From: Aptenodytes patagonicus | Lineage: Eukaryota > Chordata > Aves > Sphenisciformes > Spheniscidae | Reading direction: 5' to 3' | Length of the DNA: 64,000 bases | NCBI RefSeq assembly: GCF_965638725.1 | Contig: NC_134949.1 | Coordinates: 78,336,017-78,400,016 of the forward strand | Shown: positions 15,001-30,000 of the stretch, in pieces | How positions within the stretch are numbered: the stretch's first letter is position 1 | Layout of the letters: the number at the start of each line of letters is the position of its first letter | The notes under the pieces: generated by a model | What the model was told of the DNA's origin: nothing | Seen by the model: the letters and a program-made list of their open reading frames with translations, nothing else | Databases searched by the model: none | Program-made: the position numbers and the translations under genes

Positions 15001-18000
15001 CAGTGTTCTGGTTTTGACTTTGGCAACATATGAAAATAAAAGTCCTATTTCTGCTCAGTCCTTTTTCCAGACATCTTTGGGACATTATCCCTTTTGGAGA
15101 GCCTCACAGTAGAAGCCAACATCTCATGAAAAAAAGACAAATACCACCCATTTATAACCCACTACTTGCATCAACATGGGGCGCGAGGGGGAGAAATTCC
15201 ACTTGCAATTTCTGGGACCACTTAGGTGATAAAGAGAAGAGAAGCTGGTTAGCCATTTGGCAAATTCCATTTGGGACAAGAAAAGAGAGCTGCACTGTAA
15301 CATACCCTGTTTTCCTCTCTATTCTTTGGGTTGTATGGCAAAGTGTGAAGGTATGATTAGCTGCTAAGATCCTCGTAATTCCATCACTTTTGTGGGGTAC
15401 TGAAAGACAGGAATTCCCGACCACAATATGAAATTTACTTACTAAACTTGGGAAGTCATTGACTTGCCTCTTGCCCCAGTTTCCCATTTGTAACAATTGA
15501 ATTATAATCCGGCCCAACCCACGGGGCTATCCCAGTTATCACAATAAACCACACACCTGTTTTTGATGCATGTAAGCCATGGATATATGCATAATTCATG
15601 GAGGACTTCACTTCTTTTCCCCAGCAATTCCCCCACATCCTATTTCCCCTCAAGCCTTCTCTTTGTGTCTTACTAGAGGGTGAGGATTATCTGTGAATTT
15701 ATTTCCAAGGAAATTTTAAAGGGATTAAGATCATGTTAGCTGTGAGTTGTACATATGGAAATACAGAATGAATATACAGACAGCACTCTGACATACGTGA
15801 AGTGTGGTAGAAACATATATAATAAAATGGACAGATGCGGTTCCACTTTAAACAAACCTTTCATGCATACATTCAGAATAAAAGGGATACTTCAAAAACA
15901 TTTGTGTGATTGGATTATTTGAGGATTGACAGTTCTATTTTACGAAAATGCCATGAGAAAGATCAGGTTAATAGTAAATCTCAGCATCATGAATGATACT
16001 TTGGTATATTTTAGGAGTGTCTGAAATTCTCCCTTGTTCACAGCTCAGTTTTTGATCTACCAAAAAACCCCAACCTACAACAAAAACCAGATACATACAC
16101 AAATTAGCGTGGCCTTACTACAGAACAGGAACACTCTGCAGTCATTATCCTACATTAGTGACATTTTTCAGCAACCCATGGGGTACTCTGTTTTCTGTTG
16201 CCTGAAAACAGTTGCATTCCTTCCCCTAGGAACTTTCTACTGTTAGTCTCAGGCAATTTCTGCTGTTTTGAACAAAATGGCTTATTATGGATCTGCATAT
16301 ATCAAGGCTGGAAAGTCAATCCCACTTAATAAACAAATAGAAATACAGAACTAATTACTGGTTCAAAATTGCACTTTTGCCCACTGTTCTTTATGCTCCA
16401 GCTTCTTATACAGGATCCCCATGAATAGGCCAGGATCACCATCGTGCTTTGCACACCATTAACCACATCCTTACAGAAGGGGCAGGATACAATCTGGACA
16501 TGTAACGAATGGAGATTGGGTTGGTCTTTGCAGCAGCCATTAAAATTGGGTCAGATAAATGATAAAAATTAGTAGGAGACTTGCTATTGCCCTCATCTGG
16601 GCATATGAAGAGAACACAAGTTACATAACATCATTCTTGATTGATCTATGTTCATATGCCTTAAAAAACAAATTATCAGTCCTAATCATCACAATGATTA
16701 GTTTGCTTTCATAAATTTATTGACCAAGGAACGTATTCCCAAAGACTAGCTCTAAACACTGACATCCTTCTCTATAGAGGGAAGGAGGAAAACAAGCACT
16801 ACCACAGGGTGATTCAGGAATCCTAAATTATGGTCCTCATCTGCTTGCTCTCTGGATATGCTAGTATCTTTTTCCTTACTAGAAAGGGCAACAAGCCTCA
16901 GGTATTTTAAGTTAGCCTTTGGATTGCCTTGCCCTTCCTGTCATTAAATGATTTCCCTGTTTTTTTCTATGACTTCCCTATTGATATAACCTAAACCAAT
17001 TCATAGGTTATCATCTGAAAAAAATATTCCAGTACCCGCTTACGTTCAATACCTGCTTAAATTTGATCACTGTCTCCTCTATACCCCCAAGATGGAAGGA
17101 CTGGATTGAAACCAGTTGAAAACAATGAAAATATGTTCGTTACATTCAAGGGGCACTGGATCAGACCCTCTCTAAAGCCCTGTTCTTGCAAACACAGTCT
17201 TTCAGAGCACACAGATCCCAACTACGTTAACTTTACTGCTAGTTTTGGCTCTGATAGGCTGAAGCATCCAGTCCTGTGTAGCCATAATATTCTTGAATCA
17301 GTGCCATGAATACAGCTGGACTACCCAGACCCACAAGGGGAGATCTTTGCACAAGTTTTGCTTAAAAGCTGGAAGGCTAGCACATATCTCAGTGCTGATA
17401 AGACTATTACACAAACAAGCTCAAGAGAGCTAAGAATTGTACTATATATTTTAAAGTCTGGGTTTGCTTTTAATTTCAGTATATATTCCTTAAGCAACAC
17501 TTCATCTGAAATTATTTTTTTAGTTAGTAATTTTCAAAAAATTGAAGCTGACAATGCACATTTAATAAGCGTAGAAATGGCTTCTGGTTTCCTAAGTATC
17601 AAAATATGCTAATTATAAGTACAACTATTCATTATTTTCCTACTTTCTATTTTTACACACATACGAATACCTCCTAATCGTTAAAATTGAAAAACAAACA
17701 AATGTACCCATTATATTTTTTATGAATCCAGCCCATTGTTCGAGGAAAAGAAATCATTCTTTACACATAGATTTGCTCTGAAATTGCTGCCAAAGAAAAT
17801 AACCTTGAGTTATTTGCTGCATAACTGCCACATGAGTACATTAAAGGTGCCTAGGGACAGCTTCGTCTTGAGCACGTGACTTTTAAGAAAAAGCTTTTAA
17901 GTTCAATGTTTAAAAATTTCTGCCATATCCCTTTTCTTTCTCTGATTTTTAAATTAAATCCAATTATCGCATATAGGAAGAAGTCAGATGGCTTTTGTTC

Positions 18001-21000
18001 CTATGTTTTCAATCATTTATCTAACAATGAAGGTTTGTATTGCCTGGCTGCAACGAATTCAGGATATCACTGGGACGTTAAGGAAATAGGTGTGTATATA
18101 TATTACATAGGTGGTTTTTCCCACAAAACTGGAGAAGTGTAGCCCTGGTATGAAACCTGAATAACTTTCCTGACCATTAGGACTAGATGATCAAGGCTGC
18201 CCAACTGTGAAAGCCTAAAAGCTGAAGACCTGGGATCCGGTCTTAAGGAGAATTATATTTTTCACATAATCCAGTAAATCTTTAGAGGGGAAGTCCATCC
18301 AAAAAGGGTTTACTTCTTCCTAGCAGTGACTGGGTTTCAGAACTGTTAGACTAGTGGGTTTATTTCAGAAAATTTTTAATACCCTTTTGGTGAGGTAATA
18401 CAATTGCTCTGTCTCTCTGGAGTTGGGCTGGCCTATCTGAAGGCAGTGCTATGAGTGCAAACAGAGCTCTCTGGCAGAGTTTGTGGATCCAAAACACATC
18501 TCTGAAAATGAATATTTTCCCCTGACTATACAGTAAGTGTCCCCAGCTCAAAAGATATGTATGGGCAGTGCCTTATGTCAGGATCTTGACAGAAAAAACC
18601 CTCCTAATAATTACGGGACTGGTCCAAAGTCCATTAAAGTTAATTGAGAGACTCGACACTGTGTCCCAGAACAACCATAACAGGATTATGGGATAAAATA
18701 TTTGTTAATCAATCCAAGGCAAATATTCAGCAGGCTTTGGCTTGAATCAGAAACAGCTGCAGAGTCCAAAAGCAGAAATCAATTCAGGAGACCACACTGT
18801 GAAGGGACAGCAGGAAGAAAAGTGGTGGCAGAACTTGGTCCAAAGAACAATACTGTTTTCTTTTTTTTTCCAAGATCAATGCAGAAAGAAGCATTTTAAG
18901 TGGATTAGATTATACTGTAATTCAAAACTAGAAACCTAAAGGACAGCAGGGGTCCAGGCCGTATCACATGAGATGCATTTTCTCTAAAATGTATCTCACA
19001 GCTACAGGTCCATGCTATGAAAGCTATATTGTCCAGAGTAATATGATAGACAAAGATATCAAAGAAATATGGTGTCGTGGTTTAATCTCAGTCGGCAACT
19101 AAGCACCACGCAGCCGCTCGCTCACTCCCCCCTCGGTGGGATGGGGGAGAGAATCGGAAGGGTAAAAGTGAGAAAACTCGGCAGGCAGGTGTTCAGCCAT
19201 CTCCAGGAAAGCAGGGCTCCATCTCCATTTTTGAGATACGGCATAGCAGCTAGTTGAGAATCCAATATCCTAGAACATCTCTGGACCCACAGCTTTTAAG
19301 CAGAGGCTCTTTAGATGTACAGAAACCTCACTGTGAACCTCAAAAATAGAAGAAAATTTCTTTCTGATGAACCTGACTTTTTAGGCTGCTGGGTTTGGAA
19401 TACGACACTCCAAGCTTTTGCCTGAGGAGGGGAGCTGAGTGGGAAGAAAGGGGGATAGATCATAGAATCATAGAATGGTTTGGGTTGGAAGGGACCTTAA
19501 AGATCATGTAGTTCCAAACCCTCTGCCATGGGCAGGGTGTCGTGGTTTAACCTCAGTCAGCAACTGAGCACCCCACAGCCGCTCGCTCACTCCCCCCCGG
19601 TGGGATGGGGGAGAGAATCGGAAGGGCAAAAGTGAGAAAACTCGTGGGTTGAGATAAAGACAGTTTAATAGGTAAAGCAAAAGCCGCGCACGCAAGCAAA
19701 GCAAAACAAGGAATTCATTCACTACTTCCCATGGGCAGGCAGGTGTTCAGCCACCCCCAGGAAAGCAGGGCTCCATCACGCCTAACGGTTACTTGGGAAG
19801 ACAAACACCATCACTCCAAACGTCCCCCCCTTCCTTCTTCTTCCCCCAGCTTTATATGCTGAGCATGACGTCACATGGTATGGAATGTCCCTTTGGACAG
19901 TTGGGGTCAGCTGTCCTGGCTGTGCCCCCTCCCAGCTTCTTGTGCACCCCCAGCCTTCTCAGTCGGTAGAGCACGGGAAGCTGAAAAGTCCTTGACTAGT
20001 GTAAGCACTGCTCAGCAACAACTAAAACATTGATGTGTTATCAACATTGTTCTCACCCTAAATCCAAAACACAGCACTGCACCAGCTACTAGGAAGAAAA
20101 TTAACTCTATCCCTGCCGAAACCAGGACACAGGGATACCTTCCACTAGAACAGGTTGCTCAAAGCCTCATCCAACCTGGCTTAAACAGTCTAAAAAGACA
20201 GCGTTTACTTCGCCTGCCTGCTTATCTGCCCTGACGTGCTAAAAAAACACCTACGAAGCCCAAGGATTTTTGTTAGACTGAGGGTATAGATTTTTGTCAA
20301 GGAATTTCCTGGATGGTGATTTTGAGAATCTAAATATTCCATGGGAGGCCCAGAAATCTGCCACATTTTGTTTAGATTTTTTGCTGTTCGCTTTGAATTT
20401 TTCCTGTTTCTCAGCCATCATGGCCACTGGCAGCAGTGCAGATTTTTGGAGTGGTCAAGTGAATAAACAAGGTTCCCAACATGCAAAAAAGAAAGTATTG
20501 TGCTTGCCCAATTTATGAGGAATTCAGGGCGAGATACAGATCTACTTGAAAGATAGCGGAGGACATTTAGATTCAAATTCCTTGGGCTGTCCATGCCTCC
20601 CCAACCAACTATGATACAGACAAAATAAACCTAGTCAATATGACCTAAGTTGCTCACATGGAAAATGTTCTTTTAGTGCATGATGATTTCAGGAGGTATA
20701 GCTTTTGCACATTAATAAATGTGCAGACAGAGGAGCAGAGTATACTCATCTGTTTTATGTTATCCTGGAGGTTTAACTGGATCAGTGCAAAATTACCAGC
20801 ACAGAAGTGAATTTGATCCATGATTTTAACCACACTTTCAAAAGAAAAGCATTTTATTCCTTTGACTAGGGAATCAATATCCTTCCTTAAATATATTATT
20901 AAAATTAATTATCTTGCACTTGTACTTTCAGAAGCAAACACACTTTCAGTTGCTTTAAGGTTCATCCATAATAAGAAATTCAGGTATAGTTTGGGTATAT

Positions 21001-24000
21001 TTAAACATTCTCAATTTTACTAGGCTTCTTCAAAAGAATATCTCAGTTGTTTCTGTGATATTCCATCAGTAAGCAAATAAATGTTACATTTTATCTCTGT
21101 ATTATTTCTGATATTCTTTCATACAGAGGTGACTCAGTACCTTTATTTTTATTTGTTAAGCTTCAGAAGGTTTTCCTGATAAAACTTCATTTTAGAGCTT
21201 TAAACCCCCAAAATAAAAATTTGTGTTCTTTTTTATTATTCAGCACTTAGGAGATGTAATAACATTTTTATAGATTTATTACCTTTCAGATTGCAATGCC
21301 AAACACAAGGTTTATTGTCAAATAAAGCATCATTTTGGTTTTTTGATTGCTTGCTTTAGAAGAGTATTGCGTCTGTTCTATAATTGCCTGTACCAAATTA
21401 TTTAATTGGTTTTGTTGATATCTAATTCTGGAAAGTATCCCAACCAGAAAAAATACACAAAGTGAAATGGTGTAGCCAGGCAATATGAACTGACAAAAAT
21501 TATTTTGGAAGTTGCTCAAAATGAAAAAAATATCCAAATAAAAAAACACAACAAAAATCCTAAAGCAATAAAGTACCATCCTAATTTGCTTCATTTTCTT
21601 TTAGGTGCCTATCCAGCAAATAGTATCGCCAGCCGTATTTCCTGATGGATTTCATAGACTCCGTAATCCACAGAAAGTCATTCAAAACCAGAAGACACTA
21701 AACATTCTTTGGAAGCAGAGTATGTAACATGAGATTCATGTTGGTTTAAGGCAGTTTGTAGCTGATCTCCCTGCATGTCATTGGCATCAGCTCACAGGCA
21801 TTGTCGTCACTTGATCTCTTTCAACATTTCCATCGTAGTGCCTTATAAGCACAATTTCACAGCAACCCATTGGCAAAGATACTAAGGAAATATTCCACAC
21901 GCTCTTTGGATATTACTCTCCTACCCCATCATGCTCAGGCCGTCCTTCTTCCTGCAACCCCTACTGCAGTCAAAGCTCCGGCTACTTCCCATCCCCACGT
22001 CCCTGCTCTGAGAGAGCAGGCTCTGCTACAGCTTCTGTCACTACAGACTAGTAGGGGCACTGGATCCATCATATCTGAAGCACATATGGACTCCCAGTAT
22101 TAATACTTAGCCATTGCTCTGCCATTGAAGAGCAGAGCAATCTAGTTTCCAAATGCTATACAAACATTAATCAAGGTTCACATTGTAGCTCTGGGGTAAG
22201 CAAGTATTACTCCCTTACGCAGCTGTGCAAACTTGAGCACTAAAAGGTTAAGTGTTTCTTCTGAGGCTCCTGGTGAACCAGCTGCCAGGCCTAGATGACT
22301 GGGTCACTGAATCAAGCCTCTCCCTGCTTTCTGGCTTCACCCTACTCGGAGGCGGTCTCTGAGTTTCCATCTCACCATATCACTTCAACATGAAAACCTT
22401 GCTAAGGGGAGAGTAAGCAGATCACAGTACCCATGATACAACATTTCACCGCCTCAAGTTGCACAGGATGTGAAGGTGTGCCATGGTACCATTTTATTTC
22501 AAATAACAGCATTCTTCTACCCTCTGGGCAAAAAACCAGTCGTATTCAAACTACCTGCAGGAATTCAGCAGAAGCACAAAACAGCTGATCAGAGTTGCCT
22601 TTTTCAAAGGCAAGATTTCACTAGTCACCTGGTTATCAGGATCTTTTTTCCAGCGAGAGGCAATGGCTCTCGGCTTTTTCCACTCACTGATCTCAGCAGG
22701 CGTGGAAAGACACTCTGTCATTCAGAAGCCAACAATTTCAAGTCAGCTGTGAAAGGGAGGGGTTCCTGGCTCCTGTAGGCATGTCCTACACACACACTTT
22801 GTCCTCTTGATACATTGGTTCTGCTGAATAATATTTCAAAAAGGTCTTATGTATATCCTATGTCAGCCAAAGAAACGGAAGGGGTAGAAGCAACAGGCTG
22901 TCCTGACACCTCTTGTAAGCAGAGTAAGGAAATCCTTTCCTCTCTTCACTACTACTTCCTCTGGAAGAGCCTCTGGGGTTCTCACTATCTCTTCTGTTCA
23001 GCATTCAGAGTGGAGTAGGCACCAGCATCTCCATACAGACTCCTCAACCTCGTCCCTGGATCTGAGGCCAAGAACGTGCACCCCCAATGTCACTCTGTAA
23101 GACTGCAGGCAAGGGCAGTCCCACATTGCCTCTCTGGTATCTTAACTATCTAGTTAACTATCTATATCTTACTTATCTAGTAACTTAACCATCCTGAAAA
23201 TCAAACTGATTGGGATGAATTCTGATGCAGGACTAATCCCTTTGGAATGAATTACCAGCGTATTTATCCTTGCATACTATTGCATCCATTTAGTCAGAGA
23301 AAGGCTGAAGGCTGCAACTTGCTTACAGAAAATAAACTGGCAAATTAGCCTGCTGCAAGCAGCCCCCAGCCACTGTCATTCAGAAGATCACAAAGGCCCC
23401 ATCATTTATTGTTATTATTACTCTCACAGAAAAATCATGGCTGTTTATTTACTTACTTTTCAAATTCTGAGTCCTTCATCCTAAAACAGGTGATCTCAAG
23501 TGTTTGCTTTAGTGTGTGCCTCTGTATCCATCCTGCACGGCTGTAGTCAAAAAGTCTGCAGCACCTGATAATGTTTTTCACATTCTTTGCCGTCTACAAA
23601 TTACAGATGATTTCAATGAACAAGAAACCAATACCGACACAACTGACACAAATGCAAGCACTGGAAAGCTTTGCTAACATATAATACAAAACTCCATTTT
23701 ATACCTATTTTGATAATACAGGACAACCTTCCCCGGCACAGTAGGAAATGTTACAATAACACTCCATGAGAAATGAATATTTTGCATTTACTCAATGTCT
23801 AAAGCAATTTCCTCTTCAAATGGCACTAGTAAACTTCAAAACTCTTTTAGGCAAAGCAATGCATTTCAGATACAATTCATACATTTTAAACTGTAGGCAG
23901 AGGATGAACTTCCTTCAATGATTGAAACCTAGAGATTTGCTGGAAACCAAATATCAAAGATCAAGGCAGGTATACATTTCATAAGTATCAGTGAACTTCA

Positions 24001-27000
24001 GAATATCAGTGAATTATTTGTTCTACATACACCAAAGCATTCTTGTTTCCCTTCACTTCAAAAATTGCCAAAATCCAGAAGATTTAGAGGTTGAAAGAAA
24101 AAGCATACATGGGACAAACTGATGAATATATTAGCATTCTAGCAATTGCAACTCTCTTCTCCAAGTCTGTTAAAAATCTCAGCAACCTGGACCTTAAAGT
24201 AAGCTCACAAACTGAAAACTGACAACAAAAGTAGCGTTGAAGGCTTCCGTGCTTGCTCTGTTCTGTGTTGAATTTGCTCAGCTTACTAGAATAAAGCCTT
24301 GTTTAAAAATACCACTCTTTTTAACTGCTGTTTCTGCCAATGCAACCGGGGGATTGAAAGTCGGGCTGTGTTCTTTCTGGCTCACCTAATAGCAGCAATA
24401 ATAAAGATTCTGTCAGTGCTCCTTACTCACTCATTCGAATGCGGCTGCCTGAGACAGAATTAAATCCAGCTCAGTTGCGTATGCTCTGCAGTGCTACCAG
24501 GAGTAAGGAGGAGGAAAGTCTGTGGAGGAAATGCTGATCACAGTGAAGTTGGTACTTCAGTGCAGCCAAGATTTCATATTTTGTTTGTTTTAACCAAAAG
24601 AGTGAAGATTCCAAGCCCTGTACTCTCACTACAGAGCATTATGCAGAGCAAATAGGCCTATTTGTGGCTATAACCATCCACTGATGTAAGCAAAGGTTGC
24701 CCCAAGTAAGTAGCTATGAATCAGGCAGATTTGACTAGTCCTTGGCAACTCTGCCTGGCGAAAAAGGGTGGAAGAGGATAAAGCTTTTTATCTGGCTAAA
24801 GACATGGAGAAGGAAAAACAGTTTTTATTCATTAAAAAAAGTCTTTTCCTGTAGTGATACATATAAAACAACAAAGGAAATTCAAAGAAAGGATTAGACT
24901 TTGCCAGAGTCGGCTAGGATTTCTCTTTCTTGACACAATTGGCAAATATTTCCACCAGAACTCCAAGCTTTTCATAGAGAAAGAAATGCAGCAATCTTGA
25001 TTAATTTCTCCCTGTAATCAGATTTAAGTGAAATGTATTATTTAATGAGTGAGGTGAAGGTTTGGATACTGTGGTGCCTGGCACCGGTGGTACCTTTTTC
25101 TGCCAGTTTGATATGACCATTTGTCCTTACAGGTTAGATAAGCTACGTACCAACCAGTTCATGCTATCAGAATCTTTCAGCAGAGACACTAGAAGCAACG
25201 TTCCTGTTTCTTCTCCGGAGTATTAGTGATACCACAGCACTTTTAGCAACCACAGGGCCTTGCCATAGTGTCTTTGGCACAACGCGCTCTGTTGTCACTG
25301 ACACATGCCAGCTGGCTGCTTCTCCCCACCCCAGCAGTGACTGCATTTCGGCAGCATTTATACATGTGAAGCACTTGGGGATCCCTTGGGAAGAAGGGGG
25401 ACAATGAATATTTTAAATATTTTCTTATACTTTAGGAGCACAAAGGATACCCATTGTAAAACACATCCTCTACAGGCTTCGCAACAGGAGGAACTTCCAG
25501 ACACTCCCTTATGCAGACTGCAGCTTACTGCGAGACAATTTCCTGCCACAAATCACTGAAGTTCATTTTGCTACCCACACAGGTATTGCCAACCACTGTA
25601 TATCAAGGTATTTTCCTCAGCAACTGTCTCCCGTGGATCTGGGCCCGTAAGGTGCCACCTGCGTCATGCGTTGCTTCCCTCTCCCAGCCTTTATGGAACT
25701 TGCTTGGTGGCTCAGGGTGTTCGGCAAGGGTGGGAGGGAGATCTGGAAAGGGGCTTTCATGCATTCCCACTACCCCAAGCTCCTGAATTCTGCCTACGAT
25801 AACATATACCACCTTCCTGCTGTTGAATGAGCCTGAGAGAGGTTTTAGGGAATCCCTGAGACAAACAGGCCCCTAGCATTATAGCTAGGAGAAGAATTGT
25901 GCTTTGCAGAGAAGGCAGCAGGCTGGATGGGGAGGCAGAGAAGTTCTGCACAGATGCGCTGCGACGGCTTGCCTATCTAGGGGGATGTGCATGGAGGAGA
26001 CTGGGACAGACCCAGTGTTTCTTCTGCAGGAAACAAAAGCTGCTTGCCCTTGACGCAAGGACCAGAAGCAAAATCTGTGTTCAAACTTGTGGTTGCTGCC
26101 CCTCATTAGAGCTGTACAGTCACCCTAATAAACAACATATGGGAAATCTGGGGTAATTATTTGCCAAGAAAGCAAAAATAGCAAAATTTTAATGGCAGCA
26201 TTAAGAAATATGCTGTAAGGAATAAGTTGGGGACAGAGTGGTAAAACATGCTGCTTTCTTCCATTTTTGTGAAAATGTGTCAAAAATGCATAAATTAGTA
26301 AAGAAAAACCCATACTATAACACCTGGCACTCTCTCTGGCAAAAGGACTAGAGCTCAGATGTGCTTTCAAGGCAAACCCTGCAACACAGGACAGCTTGGA
26401 AGCTTACCACCCCGCCAACCGTCCCTGAAGGGACCATGCATCAGATCCACGGTCTCCAAAACACCCTTCTCGAGAGTGGAGGAGGTGCACGTGAGGCAAG
26501 CTGGCCAGGGCAGGAAAAGGAAGACCCTCAGTCACTCTGCTTCCAGTCTGTCTCAGGATGGTCTGACAGCAGTCTGCAGCAGTCTCCCTGTCTGACTGTC
26601 CCCTTCCCTTCGGCCAGCACACCCATGTAGAGATGTACACTTAGATTTCCCGCCCTTCGTGGCACCCTGCTGTAACAGGCACCGGGGGAAGAAAGGGGAT
26701 GATGGGGAAGCTTTTAGAGTTATGGTTATGTACCTTGTCGCCAAACGGAAGATTTCAATCTGCAAAGATCTATCAATCTAGCGTATTACACACAGAGAGA
26801 TACACACATCAGATTTTGTTTGTTTTGTTAAAAAATAGAGAAAGAAAATAAATGCCTGAAAAATATTCTTCTCTTGCTATAAACACATCAGTGCTCATTT
26901 TCCCTATATTCTACTTTGGGCCATTTTGTGTAAAATCTTTAATTAAAGTTTTTCTTTGAAATTGTCCTCATCAAACCAGAAGAAAGAAAGTAAAAAACGG

Positions 27001-30000
27001 AAGGACACAGCTGTGCATATATGAAATGCTATTCAGTACCAAATGAATTGGAACAAAATAAGTATCGTGACTGTTATGCTCTTAGTTTTGGCTCTGTATT
27101 CTCAGTAGCACAGTCTAACTTGTCACTTTATATTGATTCCATCTGTTTACACTCTGCAGAGTATTGGCTTCCTACAGTGAACATTTCCTATTTACCAGCT
27201 GGTAAAGATAGGCCCAAACCAGATAGAAAAGAATTAGACTATTTTCAGATCCTCATAAACATAAAATCAAAAATTAATGGAGGAGAGGAGATAAGAGTAG
27301 GGGGGAGTGAGGAAAATATATGGGTCTGATGCTTGTTCATATTGATAGCCCTTTACAACCCATTAGCAATTTTTAGAGACCTCGAAGTTTGTGCAATGAG
27401 TACACAAAATAAAACAATTTTCAGTCCTCTTTACATTGTGCTTTACATGAATAGCCTTACAGTAAATGCAAATCAATCCCAGTACTTCAGTAATCTTTAA
27501 AGAGAAACAGTTGGAGTCTGAACTTAGCTAATATAATATTCCCACTCCCACCAGCCAACTATGAGTGAAAGACCTCCATATAAAACGGATGCGCACATGC
27601 AGTACAGAGCCATCTTTGCACTTTGACAAATTGAGTTTTAGTTATTTCTTTTTCATACTTACTGCATTCCTCTCTTAAGGAGGCTATTATTTGGAGGGGC
27701 TGACTCACCTCAGGAGAGTCCTTTTACTGTCATTAAAAAAATGTTTCAGGTTGCCAGCTCTTCTTGAACAAAGTTTTATTTTTTAACATTCAGGAACACT
27801 GTGTCACTGAAGTTGAGGCTCCTTTCTGTGGTGCCATGTCCTTTTGCAAGTATTACTGGGGCACAAATTCTGTCCCTATTTTTGGAGTCCTAGCAGCCAG
27901 GTTAGTGAAATTGCACTCTACAAAGAAAAAGAAGGCAGATTTGGGTGCTTAGAAGACGAGCTGCCCTTTATTGAACAGGTCTCTGTTGCGCCAGGGCAGT
28001 AGCATGCAGCCAGGGCATCAGCCAGCCAGGAACATGGAAAAGAAGGGTCTGGACTTCTGGTATGGTATGAAAGTTCTGGTTCTTGTTACCCGCAGCACAG
28101 AAAGAAGCGCATAACTATCCCAACTACATTGCTGCCTTGCTTCCTTGAACACTCACTGAGTCAGTAGTAGAGTTCTTTCATGCACCATCATTTATATTCC
28201 CAGGCACACATCTGTTCAGCGTTTGGCCCTCCTTCCCGGGCCAAGATCTTTGCTTAGGAGGCAGCACTGGGGATCCTACCCATTGTGGCCATTTTCCTAC
28301 AGCTTGCTGTTACTTTTCTTTCTTGATCAGGTTTGTTTTTTTTTTCCTCTCTTTTCTTTAAACTTGCTTTTCCCAAGACAGTGACCTTCAGGAGTAACAT
28401 TTTATTACATTTGACTAGAAATGATGGAAGGACTCCTGTAGTCAAAACTAAACCCAGAGTTTTGCCCTGGCGTCTGAAGTACGCAAAATCTTTTCCTAGC
28501 TTATCTATGCTTTAGTGAGCAAGTAAGAATGACTACAAAGGCAGTAAGACTTACTTCCAACAAATACAACAAATAACTTTGGTGTCATAAAGCAAGCAAG
28601 GTCAGCCCTGGATCATTTGATTAAGTGAACTGTCAGCATGGCTGGAGTTTCCAAGTGCTGGACAGTGATGAGAAATCCAAGGCCGCCTGGCCCTATGTCT
28701 TTTCACTGACTAGAAGATGCTCTGAACTACCTGCTGCTTTTCTTGATCTTGGCCAGTACGCTAGCTATGATGTCTAAATACAGGTACATGTGGTAGGTGG
28801 TCGAAATGTGGCTTTCTGCCTATACAAGGAGAAAATTACTATTCCTTATTTTACTGAGGACATTAGGAACTTTTTCTTCTGTGTGTTTTTTTTTTAACAT
28901 GCACATACAAATTCAAAACCCAGAGTTACTGATATAAATGTATCCTTGACTGATGATGTGCATCCAAACAGAAGCACAGTAAGTTTGGTCTTGGGAATAA
29001 CCACTGTGATATGTTACAGATAAATATTTAAAAGAGTATATGAACTCTTAAGTGTATCTGAATAATTATCTGTGTACATCATGCATTTACATATCTTGCA
29101 GTACTTATTTAACTGAATTGTTCCTGGGATATATATGTAGCAGTAACCTTGCCTTAAGTTAATGATGTTTTCTGTTAATGTACTAAAATATACATAACAG
29201 CTCTATTTTACAATGCTGTTAAAAAAACTAACATAGAACCTTGTAAATTAAGTATACCAGACCTCTAATTAGGACTTTGGAGGGTATTTTCAATTCATAA
29301 GTTCTATAATAAGAAGATATTTCAGCAGTTTCTTTTGTGATAGGAAACGCTTAACATGAAAACGTAAACGTTACTCTTCAGTTAGCTGCATATAGCCAAA
29401 TGAGTAAAAGCTATAACATTAATAACAACTATACCAAGTTATGATTGATAGGCTTTTCTACAGCAAGAAAAGATTGTCTTGGATACAATCTGTCCTAACA
29501 GCCTTGCGATATGTTAATATTTTATTCAGACTAGAGTGAGGATATATTCAGATATCCTACTCAGCGGAAAAGAAGTAAATGGGTTGCAAATACTACTGCA
29601 GCCCTGAGGTGCAATAACAGCTGTGAAATCAGAAAGATTTTATTTCCCCCTTCCAAATTACAGGCCAAGCCCATGCCAAGCACAGCAGGAGGTTGGATTT
29701 TCCTTGGAATTTACATCAGGTTATGTTTAATGTATTTCTTCTTCTATGAACAGTCTTAGGGCAGAGCCAACAGCCTGTCACACAGTGCTCTAGAAGGCAT
29801 GGAATACTCTTCCGTGTCCTTGTAAATAATAACTATTATTAGGCGTGATATGTGACATTAGGTTAACTTTCAAATGCCCAAATATAATAAAATATCATGA
29901 TGTTGATAAACAGATTTTCATGGCTCAATTTGTGCAAAAATAAAGTAATAAAAAACTAGCTTTCCCATAGTCACACCACCACTTCCTCCTCAATTTAAAA

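Larger units (their letters stand above)
13752..23456. other. EFCAB6 intron 6
   Basis: Intron of 9.7 kb containing a probable MIR relic near 15445, a truncated LTR at 19073-19223, and a CR1 split by a solo LTR at 19459-20195. The 121-codon minus frame at 15152-15517 overlaps the MIR relic and has no protein match that I recognise. Confidence 0.65.

Noticed and set aside
15152..15517. Minus-strand frame of 121 codons
   Set aside because: It overlaps a MIR-like relic inside an EFCAB6 intron and has no splice context or recognised domain.
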